Of a DNA stretch of 34,080 bases, positions 25,220 to 32,756 are shown one piece after another (within the stretch, counting starts at the first letter, position 1; every line of letters begins with the position of its first letter). Under the pieces are notes generated by a model that saw nothing but the letters and a program-made list of their open reading frames with translations, did no database searches and had not been told where the DNA came from. The DNA comes from Eubacterium sp. (GTDB taxonomy: Bacteria > Bacillota_A > Clostridia > Lachnospirales > Lachnospiraceae), in the NCBI GenBank assembly GCA_024687845.1, contig JAILEL010000209.1, forward strand, positions 1 to 34,080. The letters are read 5' to 3'. The position numbers were made by a program, and so were the translations under genes.

Positions 25220-27169
25220 CTAATATTCAAAATCGTCGAGAAACTTTTCAAGTATGGGGTCACATTCGGGCTTGTTTGCTTCAGGATAATTAAAGTCAAT
25301 CATTAGGTATTTACTGTCAGTGTATTTGACCTTTGTATAATAGATTCTTGGACCTTCAGGAAGAGGCGCGCCTTCTTCACAGTGTCCAGAAACTACAAAT
25401 ACCTTTTTATCATCATCATTATATGTATATTCTACTGTTTCGGGTCCAGGATTATTGAAATAAAAATCCTTTTCCTCTGAGTAATTCTGTCCATGGTAGC
25501 TTAGATATTCTTCCCGAACAGTTATATACATTCCATTTGATTCATTTCTAAAATAGTAAACATATGTATTCTGATCTGTTTCACTTGTGGAGGAGTTATC
25601 ATTGAAACCTCCTGGAACAAAGAATCTGCATCCGAGCACTCCATCATACCACTGGCCACCGGCAGGAATTGCAGAGCCTGCGTTATCAGAAGCAGCTTCA
25701 GTTGATGCTTGTGTGGTCAGATCAGAAGCAGTAACTTCAGTAGTGACTTCTTCTGCTGTGGTCTGTTCATATGTAATCGTCTCTGTAACTGTTTGTTCAG
25801 AAGTAGTCTGCTCAGTGGTAGTTTCTTCGGAAGTAATCCGCTCCGATACCTGAATGTCAGAATTATTGGCATATTCGGCTTTGTTTTTTGAAATAATACT
25901 GCTTACGATTATTGTAAAAATACCAGTTATAACTATAACTGCTGCGGCGGCAATGGCAATGATAGCTATAATAGATTTATTGTTTGCACTATTATTAGCT
26001 GATTTATTACCATTAAATGAATTATTGTTAGCGAATTCATTATTGAATGAGTTTTTATTAGTGAATTCATTGTTGAATGAATTTCCATTAGAGGACTCAC
26101 TATTAGTGAATCCTTTGCTAAATGAGTTGCCAACGAATTCGTAAGAGCCCATAGGGGCTGCAACGGTCCTTGCATCGGACACATTGTTGTAGGTCTGATT
26201 TAACAGTGCCTGCTTAAAAGAAGCTGCACTTTGAAAACGGTCCTGTATCTTGATTGACATTGCCTGCATGATTGCATTTCCCATCGCACGAGGAAGCTCC
26301 TGGCGAATAAGACAAGGGTTCTGGAGATTATCTTCAACAGGCCTTGTGACAGCTTCCTGTGGTGAAACTCCAGTTGACAGCTTATACAAGGTTGCTGCAA
26401 ATGCATAAATATCTGTCCAGGGACCTATATTTCCACCTTGAGTATATTGCTCGATGGGGGCGTACCCGGCCTTCAGAACGACATCCTTGGATTTTTCACC
26501 AGACATATTTATCTGTTTGACCGCTCCAAAGTCAATAAGCTTAAATGTACCATTTTTGCATAGGAATATATTATCGGGACTGATATCTCTATGAACAACA
26601 CCAGAAGCATGAATGGTGCTGAGAGTATCTAAAACAGAGTCAGCCATTCTGAGAATCATATCTATATCAGGTAATTTGTTATTTGCCTTGACGTAGTCCT
26701 TCATATTACATCCATCAAGATATTCCATAATGATGTAGGCAGTTCCATTTGCTTCGAAAAAGTCATGAATTGTAACAGTGCCCGGGTCAGAATTGAAACC
26801 GGCAAGACTACGTGCTTCCTTCAGAAATCTGCTACGCCCATTGACGAAGGCCTCCTTTTCAGAACTTGTAAAAACTGATACAGAAACACCATCTGTTCGG
26901 TTAGCTACTCCCTGGGGAAAAAACTCCTTGATGGCTACAATGCTCTGAAGAGTGTTATCCCATGCTCTGTAGGTGATTCCAAAACCACCCGATCCAAGAA
27001 CAGTTCCGATAATATATCTGTTGTTCAAGATGGTTCCAGGATACATAAATGTGACCTTAGCCGGAGGAGTGTTCTCCACAAAGCCACAGATAGGGCATTT
27101 GCAGTTTGTATTCTCATATCCTGCTGGGATAGTAAATATATTCATACAGTTTAAACAACGTCTGTTCAT
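25220..27169 (-). CDS. Transmembrane Ser/Thr protein kinase with N-terminal zinc ribbon
   Basis: The 649-residue protein starts with a zinc ribbon (C5, C8, C25, C28). A Hanks-type kinase domain follows (about 50-320): GSGGFGITY loop at 59-67, Lys81 in VAIKEFFP, Glu118, catalytic Asp195 in HRDISPDN, and Asp213 in DFG. HRDISPDN replaces the commoner HRDLKPEN, as in other FGITY-type kinases. An Asn/Ser/Phe-rich repeat of NSFNNEF-like units (about 360-400) follows, then a transmembrane helix (IIAIIAIAAAAVIVITGIF). After that come a Thr/Glu-rich stalk and a roughly 130-residue outer domain with no known ligand-binding motif; no PASTA repeats are present. It therefore probably senses something other than muropeptides. 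AAAGGAGA lies 5 bp before the ATG. No phosphatase gene is adjacent. Confidence 0.93.
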   Translation of the reverse strand: MNRRCLNCMNIFTIPAGYENTNCKCPICGFVENTPPAKVTFMYPGTILNNRYIIGTVLGSGGFGITYRAWDNTLQSIVAIKEFFPQGVANRTDGVSVSVFTSSEKEAFVNGRSRFLKEARSLAGFNSDPGTVTIHDFFEANGTAYIIMEYLDGCNMKDYVKANNKLPDIDMILRMADSVLDTLSTIHASGVVHRDISPDNIFLCKNGTFKLIDFGAVKQINMSGEKSKDVVLKAGYAPIEQYTQGGNIGPWTDIYAFAATLYKLSTGVSPQEAVTRPVEDNLQNPCLIRQELPRAMGNAIMQAMSIKIQDRFQSAASFKQALLNQTYNNVSDARTVAAPMGSYEFVGNSFSKGFTNSESSNGNSFNNEFTNKNSFNNEFANNNSFNGNKSANNSANNKSIIAIIAIAAAAVIVITGIFTIIVSSIISKNKAEYANNSDIQVSERITSEETTTEQTTSEQTVTETITYEQTTAEEVTTEVTASDLTTQASTEAASDNAGSAIPAGGQWYDGVLGCRFFVPGGFNDNSSTSETDQNTYVYYFRNESNGMYITVREEYLSYHGQNYSEEKDFYFNNPGPETVEYTYNDDDKKVFVVSGHCEEGAPLPEGPRIYYTKVKYTDSKYLMIDFNYPEANKPECDPILEKFLDDFEY

Positions 27170-27210
27170 AAGAATCTCCTTTTAATCAGTATGTGATATG
27201 GGGCAATAGA

Positions 27211-27264
27211 ACATCGAATATTAGGCTTATTTAAGCTTGCTTAAGAATAAGCAATATTCGATGT
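27211..27264. repeat. 54-nt near-perfect palindrome in the kinase/GH42 divergent region
   Basis: ACATCGAATATT (27211-27222) is the exact reverse complement of AATATTCGATGT (27253-27264). Inside, GCTTATT pairs with AATAAGC and TAAGC with GCTTA. Its right half overlaps the start of dispersed-repeat copy F. No T run follows in either direction, so it is unlikely to be a terminator. Confidence 0.8.
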
Positions 27265-27304
27265 GGACTTAAGAATGCTTTTTGAGTTAACTGTGAATAG
27301 TAAC
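27235..27304 (+). repeat. Dispersed intergenic repeat, long copy F
   Basis: This is the best-conserved copy, ending in TTTTTGAGTTAACTGTGAAT then AGTAAC. It aligns without gaps to copy E (14225-14288). Like E, it sits in the region between two divergent genes. Confidence 0.75.
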
Positions 27305-27387
27305 AACAAATAAGTGCGCAACAACATATTAATTTCATATATTTTATAAGTTTATACATTTACGTATATTTTTATACATTTATACTC

Positions 27388-27416
27388 TTTACAACGTTTT
27401 AACGCTATGCTATACT
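27388..27416 (+). promoter_or_regulatory. Sigma-A promoter of the GH42-galK-galT operon
   Basis: TTTACA (27388-27393), 17 bp, and TATACT (27411-27416) predict a start near 27423 and a long leader of about 183 nt. A palindromic TTGCGCAA (27417-27424) lies at the predicted start and AACGTT just after the -35. Either could be part of a LacI/GalR-type operator, but this is speculative. Confidence 0.75.
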
Positions 27417-27495
27417 TTGCGCAATCGGTTGTCTCGTTTTAGATTAACATTTGCTCACGTGACTGTCAATAATATTTTTCATACTACTAATGATA

Positions 27496-27524
27496 TGACA
27501 TAAGTGTCAAAAGGTACTTTTGGC
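27496..27524 (+). promoter_or_regulatory. Palindromes in the leader of the galactoside operon
   Basis: TGACA-TAAG-TGTCA (27496-27509) overlaps an 8-bp hairpin, GTCAAAAG/CTTTTGGC around GTA (27506-27524). They lie in the 183-nt leader, 80-110 bp before the GH42 start. They could form an operator or an RNA switch; no known riboswitch was recognised. Confidence 0.4.
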
Positions 27525-27605
27525 TCCCACATCATAATATTTTTTTCAGGCTCACATCAGATATTTATTGCAACGAAAGACATAAAAGAAAGGAAAACAA
27601 GAAAT

Positions 27606-29714
27606 ATGAAGAATTCATTATTTGGGGCTGCTTATTACGATGAATATATGCCCTATGACAGGATAGACACTGATTTTAAACTTATGAAAGATGCTGGCAT
27701 GAATACCATTCGTATCGCGGAATCTACCTGGAGCACCTGGGAACCATCTGATAACAGATTTGATTTTTCTCACCTCCATCGCATGTTGGATTATGCCACA
27801 AAATATGATATAAATGTTATAGTTGGAACGCCTACTTATGCCGTTCCTTCCTGGCTGGTAAATAAATACCCTGATATTCTTGCTACAACTAAAGATGGCC
27901 AGTTGTTGTATGGCCACAGACAGCTAACGGATATTACTAACCCTGATTATCTGTTCCATGCCGAAAGAATCATCAGAAAACTTATGGAAGAAGTAAAAGA
28001 CCATCCTAAAGTAATCGGATATCAGATTGATAATGAAACCAGAGCTGCAGATGCTGCCGGCCCTGCCATTCAGCAAAGGTTTGTCAATAGTATAAAAGAA
28101 AAATATCCGGATATAAATGATTTCAACCATGAGTTTGGACTTGATTACTGGAGCAACAGAATCGATTCCTGGGATGATTTTCCTGATATAAGAGGCACTA
28201 TAAACGGAAGTCTTTCTGCCGCTTACAAGGCATTTTTAAGAAATGTAATAACAGACTTTCACAAGTGGCAGGCGGATATAATAAGAGAATACAGTCGTCC
28301 AGATCAGTTTATTACTCACAACTTTGACTATTACTGGATAGGTAGTTCATATGGAATACAGCCCCTTGTGGATCAGAAAAAAGCCGCCGCTTGTATGGAT
28401 ATAGCCGGAACCGATATCTATCATCTGTCTCAGGACAGATTCGACGGAACGACGATAGCTTTCGGTGGTGCTGTAACAAGATCACTAAAAAAAGACAATT
28501 ATCTGGTTCTGGAAACCCAGTCGCAGGGACGACAGAGCTGGTTACCATATCCTGGCCAGATACGACAAGCATACTATAGTCATTTTTCATCTGGAGCAAA
28601 TAGTGTCATGTATTGGAACTGGCATTCTATTCACAATGCTATTGAGTCTTATTGGATGGGCGTTCTGAGTCATAATCTCACTCCTGGAAGAACTTACCAT
28701 GAAATAAAAGAAGTTAGAAACGAAGCACTCAGTTTTGACGATAAGCTGATCAATCTAAAAAAGAATTGTAAGATTGCAATTCTTATAGATAACAGAAGCC
28801 TTACAGGCCTTGATGAATTTCCATGTGATGATACAAGTGACGAATCCTTTATAGGAAGGAGCTCCGAAGAAGGAACGGATTTTGCTGAGAATCCAGACCT
28901 TCTTACATATAATCATATTCTCAGATGGATGTATGACAGCTGCTACGAATTAAACCTTGAAGCAGATATGATATATACTGCGGATCTGTATGATGAAGCA
29001 GGTTCGTCTAACGAAGAATGTATTAAAAAGCTCACTACCAAATATCCACTTCTTCTAGTACCAGCACTCTACTCTGCCACCGAGGAAACCATTACTGCTC
29101 TTAGGGCATATGTAAAAAATGGAGGCCATCTGCTACTTGGTTTCAGAAGTCTCTTTTCCGACGAAGAGTTAAAGATTTATAGTGATATCCAACCTCATGG
29201 AATGACAGACTTAGTCGGTGGATACTATGATCAGTTTACAAGGCCAATAAGAACAAATGTTATATTCTGTGATGCAGAAGATAAAAACAAAGCATATCAA
29301 ACCGCCCACTGGATGGAACTTTTAATTTCTGAGGACGCAGACATATGGGCCAGATATGAACATCCAATGTGGAAGGATTACTGTGCGGTTCTTCATAAGA
29401 CTGATGAAGAAGCTGGTGGAAGCACCACTTATCTTGGATGTTACATGGAAAAAGATGGATTTAAGACCATTTTGAAAAAGCTTGCATCCATAGCTAATAT
29501 AAAAATGCCCAAAAATACATTTCCTGTCATTATAAAAACAGGCTTTAATTCAGAAGGAAATACTATGACCTTTCTCTTCAATTACAGTAGTGATGCAAGA
29601 GATGCTATTTATGAAGGAGTTACCGGAACTGAACTGATTACCAGAGAAAAAATTCAAGCCTCTAGTTTCTTATCCATTGAACCATGGGGTGTTAAAATAA
29701 TAGAATCAAAATAG
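27606..29714 (+). CDS. GH42-family beta-galactosidase
   Basis: The 702-residue enzyme hydrolyses terminal beta-galactosides. It has the GH42 opening FGAAYYDEYMPYDRIDTDFKLMKDAGMNTIRIAESTW. The acid/base Glu144 is in YQIDNET, the nucleophile Glu303 is in YLVLETQSQGRQ, and MYWNWHSIHNAIESYWMGVLSHNLTPGRTYHEI follows. A trimerisation-like middle domain and a short beta C-terminal domain come after. There is no signal peptide, so it probably acts in the cytoplasm on imported oligosaccharides. The frame is open to 27504, but GAAAGGA before the ATG at 27606 and the family N-terminus decide the start. It is the first gene of an operon with galK and galT; the symbols lacZ, bgaA or ganA are not certain. 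Confidence 0.93.
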   Translation: MKNSLFGAAYYDEYMPYDRIDTDFKLMKDAGMNTIRIAESTWSTWEPSDNRFDFSHLHRMLDYATKYDINVIVGTPTYAVPSWLVNKYPDILATTKDGQLLYGHRQLTDITNPDYLFHAERIIRKLMEEVKDHPKVIGYQIDNETRAADAAGPAIQQRFVNSIKEKYPDINDFNHEFGLDYWSNRIDSWDDFPDIRGTINGSLSAAYKAFLRNVITDFHKWQADIIREYSRPDQFITHNFDYYWIGSSYGIQPLVDQKKAAACMDIAGTDIYHLSQDRFDGTTIAFGGAVTRSLKKDNYLVLETQSQGRQSWLPYPGQIRQAYYSHFSSGANSVMYWNWHSIHNAIESYWMGVLSHNLTPGRTYHEIKEVRNEALSFDDKLINLKKNCKIAILIDNRSLTGLDEFPCDDTSDESFIGRSSEEGTDFAENPDLLTYNHILRWMYDSCYELNLEADMIYTADLYDEAGSSNEECIKKLTTKYPLLLVPALYSATEETITALRAYVKNGGHLLLGFRSLFSDEELKIYSDIQPHGMTDLVGGYYDQFTRPIRTNVIFCDAEDKNKAYQTAHWMELLISEDADIWARYEHPMWKDYCAVLHKTDEEAGGSTTYLGCYMEKDGFKTILKKLASIANIKMPKNTFPVIIKTGFNSEGNTMTFLFNYSSDARDAIYEGVTGTELITREKIQASSFLSIEPWGVKIIESK

Positions 29715-29750
29715 CCACTTGCAAAAATATATCAAAAAAGGAGAGCAAAA

Positions 29751-31031
29751 ATGAACACACAAGAACTGATTGATTATATCAGCAATAACAAACTAAACGA
29801 AAGACTATTCGATATTTATCAGGACGAAGAAAAAATAGAATATCAGAAAGAACGATATATCTCTGCTATTAAGAATTTCATAGAACTCTATGGAGATAAT
29901 GATATAGAAATATATAGCGCACCTGGAAGAACCGAAGTCGGAGGAAATCATACAGACCATCAGCACGGACAGGTTCTTGCCGCTTCAATAAGTGTAGATG
30001 CTATTGCCATCACTTCGAAGAATTATTCTGGAATGATTAATATCAAATCAGAAGGCTACGATATGATCAATGTAAATGTAGCAGATGCTGAAAAAACAGA
30101 TAGTGAAGAAGGTACTACTGCTGCCCTGATACGTGGTATTGTTGCCGGAATGCAGGCACGTGATTTTAAAACAGGTGGATTCAACGCTTATATAACAAGT
30201 GATGTTCTTGGAGGTTCAGGTCTTTCTTCATCAGCTGCATTTGAAACAATAATCGGAAATATATTATCAGGTCTTTATAATGACAATAAAATCGATGCTG
30301 TTACGATTGCAATTCTAGGTCAATATGCTGAAAATGTTTATTTCGGAAAGCCATGCGGTCTGATGGATCAGATGGCTTGCTCCGTAGGAAGTCTCTGCCA
30401 TATAGATTTTGCAGACACAGAGAATCCTCAGATTGAAAAAATAGATCTCGATCTTAATGCTGTAGGTTACAGCTTGTGTATCACCGATACAAAGGGAAGT
30501 CACGCAGATCTGACACCCGACTATGCAGCAGTTCCTGCTGAAATGAAATCAGTAGCAGAAATGTATGACAAAAACGTTCTTATGGAGCTTTCTGAGGAAG
30601 AAGTAATATCTCATATTCCAGAAATCCGTAAGAAGCTTGGTGACCGTGCCGTTCTTCGTGCTCTCCACTTCTACGAAGAATGCAAACGTGTTGAGAATCA
30701 GGTAAATGCGATCAAATCTGGTGATTTTGAGATGTTTCTTAAAAATATAAAAGCATCCGGTGATTCTTCTTACAAATTCCTGCAAAATGTATATACAAGT
30801 CATGACATTATGCATCAGAATGTATCAATCGCCCTTTGCATGAGTGAAATAGTTTTAGGATCAGAATATGGAGTTTCAAGAGTTCATGGAGGCGGATTTG
30901 CCGGAACAATACAGGCTTTTGTTAAAAATGAAAAAGTTTCAGAATACAAACAGGCTCTTGATAATATTTTCGGTGAAGGCTCTTGTAATGTACTTAAAAT
31001 CAGAAAATATGGTGGTATCAAAGTAATCTAA
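29751..31031 (+). CDS. galK: Galactokinase
   Basis: GalK phosphorylates galactose at C1 with ATP, the entry to the Leloir pathway. The 426-residue protein has the galactokinase signature APGRTEVGGNHTDHQHG at residues 57-73 and the GHMP ATP loop LGGSGLSSSAAFE near 150-162. It also has the C-terminal VHGGGFAGTIQAFV motif. AAAGGAGA lies 7 bp before the ATG, and the gene follows the GH42 gene by 36 bp. The stop is 16 bp before the galT start. The about 30-residue N-terminal helical extension before the usual start is somewhat longer than in E. coli GalK. Confidence 0.97.
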   Translation: MNTQELIDYISNNKLNERLFDIYQDEEKIEYQKERYISAIKNFIELYGDNDIEIYSAPGRTEVGGNHTDHQHGQVLAASISVDAIAITSKNYSGMINIKSEGYDMINVNVADAEKTDSEEGTTAALIRGIVAGMQARDFKTGGFNAYITSDVLGGSGLSSSAAFETIIGNILSGLYNDNKIDAVTIAILGQYAENVYFGKPCGLMDQMACSVGSLCHIDFADTENPQIEKIDLDLNAVGYSLCITDTKGSHADLTPDYAAVPAEMKSVAEMYDKNVLMELSEEEVISHIPEIRKKLGDRAVLRALHFYEECKRVENQVNAIKSGDFEMFLKNIKASGDSSYKFLQNVYTSHDIMHQNVSIALCMSEIVLGSEYGVSRVHGGGFAGTIQAFVKNEKVSEYKQALDNIFGEGSCNVLKIRKYGGIKVI

Positions 31032-31047
31032 TATGGGAGAAAATATC

Positions 31048-32655
31048 ATGAAAAATATATGCAGATTAATAGATGAATTAATCCAGTATGGAAAAAATAC
31101 CGGACTCGTAGCTTCAGACGATGTAGTATATTCAACGAACAAGCTTCTTGAATTCTTCAAGGTAAACGAATATATTCCCTCCTCTTCTGAAGCAGATTCA
31201 GATACTGTTTCAGAAGATCAGAATGAAACAAGAGAACTTGTTTTTATACTGAATGATTTGATAGATTATTCTCTCGAGAATGGACTTCTTGAATCTGACA
31301 CTATCACATCAAAAGACTTATATGATACTGCTATAATGGGACTTCTAACTCCACCTCCTTCAGTAATAAGACCTGCCTTTAATGCTCTGTACGCAGATTC
31401 ACCAAAAAAAGCTACCGATTATTACTATAGTTTCAGTAAGGCCACTAACTATATCCGTACTGACAGAATTGCAAAGGATCAAAAATGGGTAACCCCAACT
31501 GAATTTGGAGATATTGATATTACTATCAATCTATCAAAGCCAGAGAAAGACCCTAGAGACATTGCAGCTGCTGGTAAAGCAAAAAAATCCGGATATCCAG
31601 CATGCCTTCTCTGCATGGAAAATGAAGGTTATGCAGGTCATGTAACCCACCCTGCAAGGCAGAATCACAGAATAATCCCTATAACACTCGATAATGAACA
31701 GTATTATCTGCAATACTCACCTTATGTATATTATAATGAGCATTGCATTATATTTAACGAGAAGCATATCCCAATGAAAATTAATAAAGCAACAATGAAA
31801 AAGCTGCTTAGTTTTGTAGAGAAGTTTCCACATTACACAGCTGGATCAAATGCTGATCTTCCTATCGTTGGTGGTTCTATTCTTTCACACGATCATTTTC
31901 AAGGTGGCGGATATGAATTTGCTATGGTGCGTGCTCCATACGAGACCGAATTTACAGTTTCAGGATTCGAAGATATTCATGCAGGAATAATCAAATGGCC
32001 AATGTCAACTATAAGACTTCAAGGAAAAGAGATTGACAGAATCGTCGAACTTGCAGATCATATATTAACAAAATGGAGAAGTTATACAGATAAGAAAGCA
32101 TTTATATTAGCTGAGACAAATGGTGTGCCACACAACACTATCACTCCAATCGCAAGAACCAGAGCCATTAATGATAATGATACTGTTTTTGAGATAGACC
32201 TTGTTCTGAGAAATAATATAACAACTGATGAGCATCCTCTCGGTGTTTATCATCCTCATGCAGTATATCATCACATTAAAAAAGAGAATATCGGACTTAT
32301 TGAAGTTATGGGACTGGCAGTACTTCCCGCAAGATTAAAAAATGAAATCTCTCTTCTTGAAGATGCTATATTTAATAAAACAAATATTTACTGGGATGAT
32401 GCAATAAAATCACATGCCGACTGGGCAATAACCTTCCTGCCAAAATACGGATTTGAAGTAGATAAGCAGTCCGCTGAAGATATAAATAAACCTACAGTAC
32501 TTACAATACCTGAGGACATGGATAGAGAAAAGCTCCACAAGATAATCCAGGATGAAATAGGATTTGTTTTCTCCGGTGTTCTTGAAGATGCCGGTGTATA
32601 TAAAAGAACAGCCGACGGAAAGGAAGCATTTATGCGTTTTATCGATACTCTTTAA
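31048..32655 (+). CDS. galT: UDP-glucose-hexose-1-phosphate uridylyltransferase, class II
   Basis: GalT transfers UMP between UDP-glucose and galactose 1-phosphate. The 535-residue protein is the long Firmicutes class II type: an N-terminal helical region, YPACLLCMENEGYAGHVTHPARQNHR, the active-site region VGGSILSHDHFQGGGYEFAM, and the C-terminal LGVYHPHAVYHHIKKENIGLIEVMGLAVLPARL. The frame starts at an ATG at 31033, but GGGAG (31035-31039) serves the ATG at 31048, which gives the usual MKNICRLIDELIQYG. A Ser/Asp/Glu-rich insertion (SSSEADSDTVSEDQNE) interrupts the N-terminal region. galE is not in the window. Confidence 0.96.
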   Translation: MKNICRLIDELIQYGKNTGLVASDDVVYSTNKLLEFFKVNEYIPSSSEADSDTVSEDQNETRELVFILNDLIDYSLENGLLESDTITSKDLYDTAIMGLLTPPPSVIRPAFNALYADSPKKATDYYYSFSKATNYIRTDRIAKDQKWVTPTEFGDIDITINLSKPEKDPRDIAAAGKAKKSGYPACLLCMENEGYAGHVTHPARQNHRIIPITLDNEQYYLQYSPYVYYNEHCIIFNEKHIPMKINKATMKKLLSFVEKFPHYTAGSNADLPIVGGSILSHDHFQGGGYEFAMVRAPYETEFTVSGFEDIHAGIIKWPMSTIRLQGKEIDRIVELADHILTKWRSYTDKKAFILAETNGVPHNTITPIARTRAINDNDTVFEIDLVLRNNITTDEHPLGVYHPHAVYHHIKKENIGLIEVMGLAVLPARLKNEISLLEDAIFNKTNIYWDDAIKSHADWAITFLPKYGFEVDKQSAEDINKPTVLTIPEDMDREKLHKIIQDEIGFVFSGVLEDAGVYKRTADGKEAFMRFIDTL

Positions 32656-32715
32656 TTGCCTGTATTTCTTTAATGTTCTATATTTTATTATTCTATTTTT
32701 ATGGAAATATTTTGG

Positions 32716-32752
32716 TTAAAAAAACAAGCCCACAATGTGGGCTTACTTTTTA
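32716..32752. terminator. Bidirectional terminator between galT and the right-edge gene
   Basis: AAGCCCAC (32726-32733) pairs with GTGGGCTT (32737-32744). A run of A residues on the left and CTTTTT on the right suit both convergent genes. Confidence 0.88.
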
Positions 32753-32756
32753 CATT

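Noticed and set aside
27211..27264. Terminator for the kinase or GH42 gene
   Set aside because: The palindrome lies upstream of both divergent genes and has no T run on either side.
27504..27605. 34-residue N-terminal extension of the GH42 enzyme
   Set aside because: It covers palindromic leader sequence and lacks a ribosome site. The ATG at 27606 has GAAAGGA and matches the family start.
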